Shown one piece after another: positions 17,017-25,032 of a stretch of DNA of 64,000 nucleotides. The notes below the pieces were generated by a model. That model did no database searches. It saw only the letters and a program-made list of their open reading frames with translations, and was not told where the DNA came from. The stretch's first letter is position 1. Every line of letters starts with the position of its first letter. The stretch lies in NCBI RefSeq assembly GCF_014207985.1, contig NZ_JACHMI010000001.1:11205001-11269000 (forward strand). Direction: 5' to 3'. The DNA comes from Nonomuraea rubra (GTDB lineage: Bacteria; Actinomycetota; Actinomycetes; Streptosporangiales; Streptosporangiaceae). The translations under genes were made by a program, and so were the position numbers.

Positions 17017-17787
17017 ATGACGGGCTTTCCCGAGTTCCGGGCCGACGGAAAGATCGCGCTGGTCACGGGTGCGGCGCGAGGTCTCGGCCGGGCCATCTCG
17101 CTGGCGCTGGCCAACGCCGGCGCGGACCTCGCACTGGGCCTGCGGGACGTCGCGGCGGACGGCGGGCTGTCAGGGGAGATCGAGCGGATGGGGCGCGCCG
17201 CGCTGCCGTTGCAGATGGACATGACCGTGCCCGGCCAGATCTCCGCGGCGGTCCAGCGGACGCTGGACCGGTTCGGCCGAATCGACATCCTGGTCAACAA
17301 CGCGGGCATCGCGCCCGGCAACCCGGCCGAGGACGTGACGGAGGCGGACTTCGACCGCACCCTCCAGGTGAACCTGAAGGGCACCTTCCTGGCCAGCCAG
17401 GCGGCAGGCCGGGCGATGATCGCACAGGGCCACGGCACCATCGTGAACGTCGGCTCGCAGGCGGGTGAGGTGGCGCTGCCAGGCGAGTCGGTCTACTGCA
17501 TGACCAAGGCCGCCATCGCCCACCTCACCCGCTGCCTCGCCGTCGAGTGGGGCCCGCACGGCATCACCGTGAACAACGTCGCCCCGACCTTCATCCGCAC
17601 GCCGGGCACCGCACCGGCCCTGTCGGACCCGGCGTTCGAGGCCGACGTGATCGAGCGGATCGCGGCGCTGCACCGTATCGGCGAGCCGATGGACGTCGCG
17701 GGCGCCGTGCTCTTCCTGGCCTCACCGGCCGCTTCCCTGATCACTGGGCACACGCTCGTGATCGACGGCGGCTGGACGGTCCGCTGA
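17017..17787 (+). CDS. Short-chain dehydrogenase/reductase
   Basis: A 256-residue classical SDR. The cofactor motif TGAARGLG, the NNAG motif, the NVGS serine and the YxxxK pair (YCMTK) are all present, and the C-terminus GHTLVIDGGWTVR is typical. Such enzymes oxidise or reduce sugars, sugar acids or acyl groups with NAD(P). The position, divergent from a xyloglucanase and behind a possible XylR-like site, makes an aldose or sugar-acid dehydrogenase plausible, but this is inference. ATG 17017 follows AAGGGG. Its last 66 bases overlap the convergent DoxX-like gene. Confidence 0.93.
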   Translation: MTGFPEFRADGKIALVTGAARGLGRAISLALANAGADLALGLRDVAADGGLSGEIERMGRAALPLQMDMTVPGQISAAVQRTLDRFGRIDILVNNAGIAPGNPAEDVTEADFDRTLQVNLKGTFLASQAAGRAMIAQGHGTIVNVGSQAGEVALPGESVYCMTKAAIAHLTRCLAVEWGPHGITVNNVAPTFIRTPGTAPALSDPAFEADVIERIAALHRIGEPMDVAGAVLFLASPAASLITGHTLVIDGGWTVR

Positions 17788-18246
17788 GCGGCGCCCGAAG
17801 AGCCCGGCACCCCAGAGCGCGATCGCGATGTAGAGGATCTGCTCGGGGACCCGCTGCCACAGCGGCGACCCGACGTCCTCCAGGCCGAGCTCGGCCGCGT
17901 TCACGTTCGCCGGCAGCAGCGCCACGAACAGCAGCGCCAGGCAGATCCCGGCGGGCCGGCGGGTGCGCTCCAGCACCAGCCCGGCGGCGCCGGCCAGCTC
18001 CAGCACGGCACTCAGGTAGACCATGAGGCCGGGAAACGGGACGAAGGACGGCACCATGGCCACCATGTCGTCGTAGTTGGGCATGAACGTCACGTCGCCG
18101 GGGACGAAGTGGGCGCTCGCGGTCATGACGAGCATGACCGCGAGCCCGTGGGCGGCGCTGACCCGCCACGTGTCGAAGCGGCTGACGCCGAGCAGTCCGA
18201 GCAGCCGGAACGCCACGGTGGCGACCAGCAGGACGATCACGGTCAC
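17722..18246 (-). CDS. DoxX-like integral membrane protein
   Basis: A 174-residue protein with four predicted membrane segments. The helix FPGLMVYLSAVLELAGAAGLVLERTRRPAGICLALLF and the conserved-looking ASAHFVPG and PANVNAA motifs are characteristic of DoxX-family proteins, often linked to redox or thiol stress. The GTG 18246 start follows CGGAGG. Its C-terminal 22 codons overlap the SDR gene tail to tail. A long inverted repeat just upstream suggests specific control. Confidence 0.82.
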   Translation of the reverse strand: MTVIVLLVATVAFRLLGLLGVSRFDTWRVSAAHGLAVMLVMTASAHFVPGDVTFMPNYDDMVAMVPSFVPFPGLMVYLSAVLELAGAAGLVLERTRRPAGICLALLFVALLPANVNAAELGLEDVGSPLWQRVPEQILYIAIALWGAGLFGRRSADRPAAVDHERVPSDQGSGR

Positions 18247-18257
18247 GAGAACCTCCG

Positions 18258-18306
18258 TTGGATAGCTACACTACCTAGCTAAGTACTAGATAACATCGCT
18301 ATCCAA
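18258..18306. promoter_or_regulatory. Long inverted repeat in the DoxX promoter region
   Basis: TTGGATAGC and GCTATCCAA are perfect 9-base inverted arms separated by 31 AT-rich bases, which themselves hold a second TAGCTA and the near-palindrome GTACTAGATAAC. This AT-rich island before a GC-rich gene looks like a regulator binding region. The regulator is not in the window. Confidence 0.5.
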
Positions 18307-18312
18307 TGAGAG

Positions 18313-19080
18313 TCAAGCGGTCTCGCCCTTCGGCGGCGCCGAGATGCTCACCTTCGAGCCCCAAGCCGTGTAGGTGGTCTCGACGCGGAATCGCCCGTCC
18401 CCGACCTCGATGCCGGCGGACACGTGACTGGCGGCGGGATGCGAGGTGACGAGCTTGCGTGGGAGGTTGTCGGACCCGAGCGTGAGCTCGTAGTGCAGCA
18501 CCGTCCGGTCGCCCTGGCTGCGCGGGAGTGACGCCCGGAACCACGGCGACACCTTCTCCAGCACGGCGTAGGAGAGCTTGCCCTGGTACGTGCGCCCCCG
18601 CCTGTCACCCTTGAGCAGGACCTTCAGCGTGGCGGGCTCGGCCGGGTTCACGAGCTGGGAGTAGGTGCCGGCGTGGCTGCCGGTCAGGCCCAGGAAGTCC
18701 TCCTCGTACTTCTTGCCCTCGGGCACCTCGCCGACCGGATGCGTGGTCCAGCTCCTGCCGTTGACCCAGATCGTGCGCCCGCCCTTGAGACCCCGCATGT
18801 AGTCGAACACGGCACCGCCGTACTGCTTGTACTTGGCGGTGATGTCGGACGCGACGACGCCCTTCTTGCCGAACTGCCACTTCCCGGTGCGCCACAGGAA
18901 CGTGATCTTGGAGTTGTTCTGCAGCAACGACGTGACGTCGCGGAACTTCACCCCCTTGCCCGCCTTCAGCTGGGCCTGCAACGCCTTGACCGGATCCGCC
19001 GGCGCGGCGGCCCGGGCGGGGGTGGCGGCCATGAACGTGGCCATGGCCGCCACGGCGGCACCTGCGATCATCCGCTTCAC
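18313..19080 (-). CDS. Secreted LppX/LprG-like protein of unknown function
   Basis: A 255-residue exported protein. The start GTG 19080 follows AAGGGG and gives a signal peptide (KRMIAGAAVAAMATFMAATPARA) with an Ala-X-Ala cleavage site but no lipobox cysteine. The mature part is a mainly beta protein with AQLKAGKGVKFRDVT near its start and TVLHYELTLGSDNLPRKL later, resembling the LolA/LppX fold that binds lipids or hydrophobic ligands. Family membership is by pattern only. It lies downstream of the secreted GH3 with a 49-base gap and may share its transcript. Confidence 0.65.
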   Translation of the reverse strand: MKRMIAGAAVAAMATFMAATPARAAAPADPVKALQAQLKAGKGVKFRDVTSLLQNNSKITFLWRTGKWQFGKKGVVASDITAKYKQYGGAVFDYMRGLKGGRTIWVNGRSWTTHPVGEVPEGKKYEEDFLGLTGSHAGTYSQLVNPAEPATLKVLLKGDRRGRTYQGKLSYAVLEKVSPWFRASLPRSQGDRTVLHYELTLGSDNLPRKLVTSHPAASHVSAGIEVGDGRFRVETTYTAWGSKVSISAPPKGETA

Positions 19081-19129
19081 GAGATCCCCTTCAGAACGGT
19101 ATGGATCGCAGGATTCTGCCGAACCTTGA

Positions 19130-22012
19130 TCACGACCGGGTGAACGCGAAATCCTTGATCCGCAGGTCACCCTTGAACACCAGGTACACGCTCCCGCTCC
19201 CCGCCTTCACCGAGGCGTTCGCCGTCCCGTACTGGTAGATCCCGCCGGTGGCGGGCACCTGCACGGTGGCCAGCAGCGTGCCGGTCGGCGAGCCGCGCCG
19301 CACCTCGAACGAGCCGCCGCCCGCCGAGGCGACCGAGGCGGTCAGCCGCGAGCCCCAGGAAGCGCCGGTGAAGGAGACCCAGTCGCCCGCCGAGCCCTCG
19401 ACGACCTCGCCGCCCGCCTTGCTCTCGTCGGCGAAGGCCACCCCCGAGTAGTCGTCGAAGTCCATCGCCCGGGTCGTCCTGGTCAGGTCGCGCACGGGGA
19501 CGGTCTCGCCGGACACGCGCAGCGTCGTGGTCTGGCGGATCCGGTTGGAGGCGGAGCCGACGAGGAGGTCGTGGGTGGCGTTCTCGACGGTCCACTTGTT
19601 CCTGGTGTGGTCCCAGACGGCCAGGTCCGACTTCTTCAGGGGGAAGGTGACGGTACGGGACTGGCCCGGGTTCAGCGAGACCCGCTCGAAGCCGCGCAAC
19701 TGCTTGACGGGCTGCTCGAAGCGGGAGTCGCGCTGGTGGGTGTAGAGCTGGACGACCTCGTCGCCCTTCACCTTGCCGGTGTTGGTCACCTTCACGCTGA
19801 CCCGGTCGCCCTGCACGCGCAGGCCCTGGTAGGCGAAGGTGGTGTAGCTGAGGCCGTGGCCGAAGGCGTAGAGCGGTTTGTCGTTCCCGTACAGGTACGT
19901 CATCCCGGTCTTGGTCAGGTCGTAGTCCAGGAGGCTGGGCAGCTCGTCGGTCGCCGGCCAGGTCTGGGTGAGCCGGCCGGCCGGGTTGACGTCCCCGAAG
20001 AGCACGTCGGCGAGGGCGTGCCCGGTCTCCGCGCCCGCGTGCGTGGTCCACAGCAGCGTCGGCGCGTCCACGATGACGGGGTAGCTGGTCTCCAGCACGA
20101 CGACGGTACGCGGGTTGGCCTTGCGCACGGCCTCGATCAGCCGCAACTGGCCCTCGCCGAGCCGCAGGTTGTCGCGGTCGTGGAACTCGCGCCCGGCCAC
20201 GAACGGGTGGCTGCCCACCACCACGACGGCCACCTCCGCCTTGGCGGCCTGCGCGGCGGCCTCGGCGACGCCGTCGGAGACGACCTCCTTGGCGAACTTG
20301 GCCGCCTGCGCCTTCGGCACCAGGCCCAGCGCGCCTTCGGCGGTGATCCCGACGTACGCGTCGGGCAGGGCGAACCAGCCCTCGACGGTCTCGAACCCGG
20401 CGTAGCGGATGAGGTGGCTGCCGTCGGCCTGCTTCTCCAGCGCGAACTGCTGGGAGACGTACCAGCCGTCGGGCTCGGTGTCGTCGGTGTCGAGCGAGCG
20501 CCAGTCGCCGCCGAGCAGCCTGCCGTTGCCCGCGTTGCGCAGCGTGGACACGCCGCCGGTCCAGTCGGTGAGGTCCCACTGCGAGGCCGCGGTGGGCGCG
20601 GTGTCGGTCAGCGCGGCGTTGTCGTTCGGGCCGGTTCCGGTGGCGGTGATGTACTTGCCGGAGTCGAGGTGCTTGAGCGCGATGCGCTCCAGCCCCTCGC
20701 CGGTGGTGACGTCGGCGACTCGCTCCTTGATCCCGTCCAGCGGCGTGACCTGGTACGGGAGCTGCCCCGAGTACCAGTCACGGTAGAGCTTGCCCGACAG
20801 CGGCCCGACCACGGCCGCGGACCTGGGCCGGCCCAGCGGCAGCACGCCGGAGTTCTTCAGCAGCACCGCCGCCTTGCCGGCCGTCTCGCGGTTGAGCCGC
20901 TTGTTGGCGTCACTGTTGATCACCTCGGCGGTGATCTTCTTGTACGGCCCGCCGTCCGGGTCGAAGTGCCCCAGCCGCGTACGGATCGACAACACGCTGC
21001 GCACGGACTTGTCCACGTCGGCCTCGGTGAGGCGGCCCTGGTCGAGCGCGGCCTTGAGGTTCGTGACCATCACGCTGATGTCGCTGTTGTCGATGGTGAA
21101 GCTGTCGAGCCCGGCCTTCAGCACCGCGGCGAACGCCTCGGGCTTGTTGTCGTAGTACCTCTCCAGGTCGGTCAGCGCGTGCGGGCCCCAGGCGTCGCTG
21201 GGGTTGTACAGCGTCTTGTCCGTCCACGACCGCACCACGTTGTTCAGGTCGGGGTTGACGTGGTTGGGCCGCCCGTTGACCAGGTTGTACGAGGCCATCA
21301 CGCCGGTCGCGGCGTCGGCCGAGATCGCCGCCTTGAACGCCGGCTCGTAGTACTCGTGCTTCAGCTTGGGCGTCAGGTTGGAGGAGGTCAGGCTCCGGTC
21401 GGTCTCGTTGTTGTAGGCCAGGTAGTGCTTCAGCACGGGCGCGGTCTTGAGGTAGAAGGGGTCGTCACCCTGCAGGCCCTTGCCGTACGCGGTGGAGATG
21501 GCCCCGGTCAGCAGCGGGTCCTCGGAGTAGCCCTCCTCGTTGCGGCCCGCACGCGGGTCGCGCAGCAGGTCCACCACCGGCGCCCACACCTGAAGGCCCC
21601 ACAGCACGGGGTCCGCGGCGTTGTAGCCGCGGGTCTCGTCCCCCACGGCGGAGCCGACCTTCTTGATCAGGTCCGGGTCCCAGGTGCTGGCCAGCCCGAC
21701 CGCCTGCGGGAACACGGTGCCGCTGGCGAACTTCTGGTTCCAGTTGTCGTTGAGGTGGTTGGACCAGGCGACGCCGTGCAGGGCCTCGGTGCCGTTCTTG
21801 TGGTAAGCGATGCCCAGGCGCGGGATCGCGGGCTGCGACTGGTGCAGCAGGCTCAGCTTCTCGTCCAGCGTGAGCCGGCCGAGCAGGTCGTTGACCCGCT
21901 GCTCCAGTGGCAGGGCGGGGTTCTGGAACGGGTACGCCTCGGCGTGCGCGGGGGGCGCGGCGAGCAGCGAGGCGGTGAGGGTTAAAGCCGCTAATAGGGG
22001 GATTTTTCGCAT
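19130..22012 (-). CDS. Secreted glycoside hydrolase family 3 with C-terminal CBM6-like domain
   Basis: A 960-residue GH3 enzyme with a signal peptide (cleavage after AHA, residue 24). Motifs are RNEEGYSEDP, KHYLAYNNETDR and the nucleophile block NPSDAWGPH (Asp273). Like its cytosolic paralogue at 147-2912 it has a beta-trefoil (fascin-like) insert in the second domain (about 450-580), then a fibronectin-III-like domain and a CBM6-like end (FDDYSGVAFADESKAGG). It should trim beta-linked glucose or xylose from oligosaccharides outside the cell. It is the last gene of the GH31/importer operon; ATG 22012 lies 13 bases after the permease stop, behind GGAGAA. Confidence 0.93.
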   Translation of the reverse strand: MRKIPLLAALTLTASLLAAPPAHAEAYPFQNPALPLEQRVNDLLGRLTLDEKLSLLHQSQPAIPRLGIAYHKNGTEALHGVAWSNHLNDNWNQKFASGTVFPQAVGLASTWDPDLIKKVGSAVGDETRGYNAADPVLWGLQVWAPVVDLLRDPRAGRNEEGYSEDPLLTGAISTAYGKGLQGDDPFYLKTAPVLKHYLAYNNETDRSLTSSNLTPKLKHEYYEPAFKAAISADAATGVMASYNLVNGRPNHVNPDLNNVVRSWTDKTLYNPSDAWGPHALTDLERYYDNKPEAFAAVLKAGLDSFTIDNSDISVMVTNLKAALDQGRLTEADVDKSVRSVLSIRTRLGHFDPDGGPYKKITAEVINSDANKRLNRETAGKAAVLLKNSGVLPLGRPRSAAVVGPLSGKLYRDWYSGQLPYQVTPLDGIKERVADVTTGEGLERIALKHLDSGKYITATGTGPNDNAALTDTAPTAASQWDLTDWTGGVSTLRNAGNGRLLGGDWRSLDTDDTEPDGWYVSQQFALEKQADGSHLIRYAGFETVEGWFALPDAYVGITAEGALGLVPKAQAAKFAKEVVSDGVAEAAAQAAKAEVAVVVVGSHPFVAGREFHDRDNLRLGEGQLRLIEAVRKANPRTVVVLETSYPVIVDAPTLLWTTHAGAETGHALADVLFGDVNPAGRLTQTWPATDELPSLLDYDLTKTGMTYLYGNDKPLYAFGHGLSYTTFAYQGLRVQGDRVSVKVTNTGKVKGDEVVQLYTHQRDSRFEQPVKQLRGFERVSLNPGQSRTVTFPLKKSDLAVWDHTRNKWTVENATHDLLVGSASNRIRQTTTLRVSGETVPVRDLTRTTRAMDFDDYSGVAFADESKAGGEVVEGSAGDWVSFTGASWGSRLTASVASAGGGSFEVRRGSPTGTLLATVQVPATGGIYQYGTANASVKAGSGSVYLVFKGDLRIKDFAFTRS

Positions 22013-22025
22013 TAAAGGTTCTCCA

Positions 22026-22847
22026 TCACTTGATGGCGCCGACCGTCACACCTCGGGTCAGCGTGCGCTGGAAGATCAGGAAGAAGGCGACCGCCGGGAC
22101 GATGCCGAGCAGGGCCGAGGCGCTGGACATGGTCGCGTCCATGTACCTCTGGCCTTGCAGGACACCGAGCGCGACAGGCACCGTCTGCGTGTCGTTCGAG
22201 ATCAGGAAGATCAGCGGAAGGAAGAACTCGTTCCAGGTCCAGATGAAGAAGAAGATCAGCAGCACGTTGATCGTGGGCCGGCTGATCGGCACCACGATCC
22301 GCCACAGCGAGCGCAGCCGCCCGGCCCCGTCGATCGCCGCCGCCTCCAGGATCTCCTTCGGGAACTGGCCCAGCACCGCGCTCAGCAGGTACGTGCCGAA
22401 CGCCGCCTGGATCGCGGTCATCACGATGATCACCGCGAGCTGGGTGTCGTACAGATCGACGGCCTTGGCCAGGTAGTACAGCGGGTAGGCCAGGGCCTCC
22501 TGCGGCAGCGTGTTGGCCACGAGGAACAGCGCGAGGATCCACAGCCGCCCCTTCACCCTGCCGATGCCCAGCGCGTACGCGTTGAGCACCGACAGCACGA
22601 CCGCCAGCACCGACACGGACGCGCTGATGACGAAGCTGTTCCAGAGCTTGGTGCCGAACTCCACCCGGTTCCAGAAGTCGACGATGCCCTGGAGGTAGAG
22701 CCCGTCGGGCAGGCTCAGCGGCCCCTGCGAGCTGTACTCGGCCGGCGACTTGACCGCGTTCATCGCCACGACGACGAACGGGAAGATCATCACGACGGCC
22801 AGCACGACCAGCGCGAACAGCACCGCCCAGCGTCCCGGGCCCCTCAT
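22026..22847 (-). CDS. ABC sugar permease, MalG type
   Basis: A 273-residue permease with six predicted membrane helices. The EAA loop is LEAAAIDGAGRLRSLWRIVVP, and the end FQRTLTRGVTVGAIK is typical of CUT1 permeases of the MalG side. It overlaps the upstream MalF-type gene by ATGA and precedes the secreted GH3. It works with the preceding permease and lipoprotein to import oligosaccharide, presumably energised by a shared ATPase encoded elsewhere. Confidence 0.94.
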   Translation of the reverse strand: MRGPGRWAVLFALVVLAVVMIFPFVVVAMNAVKSPAEYSSQGPLSLPDGLYLQGIVDFWNRVEFGTKLWNSFVISASVSVLAVVLSVLNAYALGIGRVKGRLWILALFLVANTLPQEALAYPLYYLAKAVDLYDTQLAVIIVMTAIQAAFGTYLLSAVLGQFPKEILEAAAIDGAGRLRSLWRIVVPISRPTINVLLIFFFIWTWNEFFLPLIFLISNDTQTVPVALGVLQGQRYMDATMSSASALLGIVPAVAFFLIFQRTLTRGVTVGAIK

Positions 22848-23707
22848 GACTCACGCTCCTGGACGCGCAGGAACAGGAACGTCACCACGACGATGATCAG
22901 CGCCAGCACCGTGGCGATCGCGGAGCCGTACCCGACGTTGCTCTTCTGGAAGAAGTTCAGGTACGAGAAGTACGACGGCACCATCGTCGCGTTCCCGGGC
23001 CCTCCGCGGGTCAGCACGAAGATCGGCCCGAACACCTTCAACGCGGCGATCGTGCACGTCAGCAGCACCACGAAGATCTCCGGCCGGATCTGCGGGATCG
23101 TGATGTGCCAGAACTTGCGCCACCACGAGGCCCCGTCGATCTCGGCGGCCTCGTAGTAGGACGGGTCCACGCGCTGCAACCCGGCCATGAAGATCACGAC
23201 CGGGTAGCCGAGCTGGAACCAGACCATGACGCCCATGACGGTGGCCAGCGCCAGGTCGGGGTCGCCGAGCCAGTCGAGGTCCAGCCCGAAGATCTGGTTG
23301 ACGGCGCCGTACGAAGGGTGCAGCATCCACCCCCACACCACGCCGGCCACCGCCACCGGCAGCACCTGCGGCAGGTAGTACATCGCGCGCAGCGCCGAGG
23401 CCGTGCGCGTGCCGAAGCGTTTGCCGATGTAGTCGAACAGCGAGGCCGCCAGCACGAGGCCGATCATGGTCGGCACGACGGCCATGGCCACGATCAGCCC
23501 CACGTTGTGCTGGAACGACTCCCAGAACCGCTCGTCCGTCAGCAGCCTGGTGTAGTTGTCGAACCCGATCCACCTGGGCGTGCCCACCCCCGACCAGCGG
23601 GTGAAGCTGGCGCCCACGTTCATCAGGAACGGCACGACGATGACGGCCAGGAACAGCAGGATGCTGGGGATCAGGTAGAGCCAGTATCCCCTCGTACGAA
23701 CCCTCAT
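22844..23707 (-). CDS. ABC sugar permease, MalF type
   Basis: A 287-residue permease with six predicted helices; the EAA loop is YYEAAEIDGASWWRKFWHITIP and VFVLTRGGPGNAT-like sequence (IFVLTRGGPGNATMV) is a CUT1 signature. ATG 23707 directly abuts the stop of the binding-protein gene, so translation is coupled. It pairs with the MalG-type permease next in the operon. Confidence 0.94.
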   Translation of the reverse strand: MRVRTRGYWLYLIPSILLFLAVIVVPFLMNVGASFTRWSGVGTPRWIGFDNYTRLLTDERFWESFQHNVGLIVAMAVVPTMIGLVLAASLFDYIGKRFGTRTASALRAMYYLPQVLPVAVAGVVWGWMLHPSYGAVNQIFGLDLDWLGDPDLALATVMGVMVWFQLGYPVVIFMAGLQRVDPSYYEAAEIDGASWWRKFWHITIPQIRPEIFVVLLTCTIAALKVFGPIFVLTRGGPGNATMVPSYFSYLNFFQKSNVGYGSAIATVLALIIVVVTFLFLRVQERES

Positions 23708-25015
23708 CTAGTTGCCAAGGTCGGCGAGGTTGTCCTCGTACGGCCCCGCGAGCCCGTCCAGCACCTCGGCGGAGGTCTTGCTGCCGTTGATCAGCTCCTG
23801 GACCCCGGCCACCATCACGTCGTAGTAGCCGGGCGCGGGCCAGTCGGGGTAGAAGGCCAGGCCGTCGGCGCTGGTCAGCTTGTTGAAGGACTCGATGAGC
23901 TCCTTGCTCTTGGCATCGGTGATCGCGGCCGGGTCGGCGGCCACGGGAACACCGCCGGAGTTGCCGAGCAGGTTCTGGATCTCCTTGCTCATCGTGATGT
24001 CGATGAAGTCGTAGGCCAGGTCCTTGTTCTCCGACTTCTCGGGCACGACCCAGAGGTTGCCGCTCGATCCGGGCGACATCGTGGCGCCGGGGAACAGGAA
24101 GTGGCCCCACTCGAAGTTCTTGATCTCGGAGGCGAAGCGGCCGTACCACCAGCTTCCGCTGATCATGATGGGGAACTTGCCGTTCATGAACGCCACGCCC
24201 ATGTCCTCGGCCTTGAGCCCGGCCGAGTTCTTGGCGATGTATCCCTTCTTCACCCAGTCGGCGAACGTGTCGGCGCCGTAGGTGAACTCGGGGCCGCGGA
24301 AGTCGACCTTGCCCTTGTAGGACTGGAACGCCTCCAGCCACGGCTTCTGCGCCTTGGTCAGCGCGAGCTGGTAGAAGATCTGCTGCGCCGGGTACTCGGC
24401 GCCGGCGTTGGCGATGGGCGTCACGCCGGCCTTGACGAACGTGTCCAGCGCGGCCGTGAACTCCTCGAACGTGGCCGGCACCTCGACCTTGTGCTTCTCG
24501 AAGAGGTCCTTGTTGTAGTAGACCATCACGAACTCGCCGTAGTTCGGCACGCCGAACCACTTGCCGGAGCCCATCACGCCGCGGTCGTCGTACTTGGCGG
24601 TGGTCTGCAGGCCGCCGGGCAGCAGCTTGTCCCAGCCGCGCTTGGCGGCCTCCTCGCTCAGGTCGGCGAGCAGGCCCTGCTTGGACAGCAGCCCGGCCGT
24701 GGCATTGCCCTTGTTGTACTCCATGATGTCGGGCGCCTCGTCGGAGTTCAGCACCATGCTGGCCGTCTTCTGGATCTGCTCGAAGCCCTTCTCCTCGAAC
24801 TTGACGGTCACGTTCGGGTGCGACGCCTCGAACTTCTTGATCGCCTCGGCCCACGCCTTGCCCATGGCGCTGTCGGCGGTCTCGTAGTGCCACAGTTTCA
24901 GCACGCGCGGCTCGGTGCCCGCCGGGCTGGGAGTGCCCGAATCTCCTCCCGAGCCGCACGCCGACAGGGCGAGCGCGGCGGCGGCCAGCACCGCGGCGCC
25001 TCTCAATCTGACCAT
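23708..25015 (-). CDS. Sugar ABC transporter substrate-binding lipoprotein
   Basis: A 435-residue family-1 solute-binding protein. The signal peptide ends in a lipobox (ALSAC) with the lipidated cysteine at about residue 20. The mature start LKLWHYETADSAMGKAW and the later MNGKFPIMISGSWW are typical of CUT1 oligosaccharide-binding proteins. ATG 25015 has a strong GGAGGG site and lies 17 bases after the GH31 stop. Its place between an alpha-xylosidase and permeases suggests it binds xyloglucan oligosaccharides. That ligand is inferred. Confidence 0.93.
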   Translation of the reverse strand: MVRLRGAAVLAAAALALSACGSGGDSGTPSPAGTEPRVLKLWHYETADSAMGKAWAEAIKKFEASHPNVTVKFEEKGFEQIQKTASMVLNSDEAPDIMEYNKGNATAGLLSKQGLLADLSEEAAKRGWDKLLPGGLQTTAKYDDRGVMGSGKWFGVPNYGEFVMVYYNKDLFEKHKVEVPATFEEFTAALDTFVKAGVTPIANAGAEYPAQQIFYQLALTKAQKPWLEAFQSYKGKVDFRGPEFTYGADTFADWVKKGYIAKNSAGLKAEDMGVAFMNGKFPIMISGSWWYGRFASEIKNFEWGHFLFPGATMSPGSSGNLWVVPEKSENKDLAYDFIDITMSKEIQNLLGNSGGVPVAADPAAITDAKSKELIESFNKLTSADGLAFYPDWPAPGYYDVMVAGVQELINGSKTSAEVLDGLAGPYEDNLADLGN

Positions 25016-25032
25016 GATCCCTCCAGGGGGTG

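Noticed and set aside
19571..21985. 800-codon plus-strand frame opposite the secreted GH3
   Set aside because: Shadow frame; composition and lack of ribosome site argue against coding.
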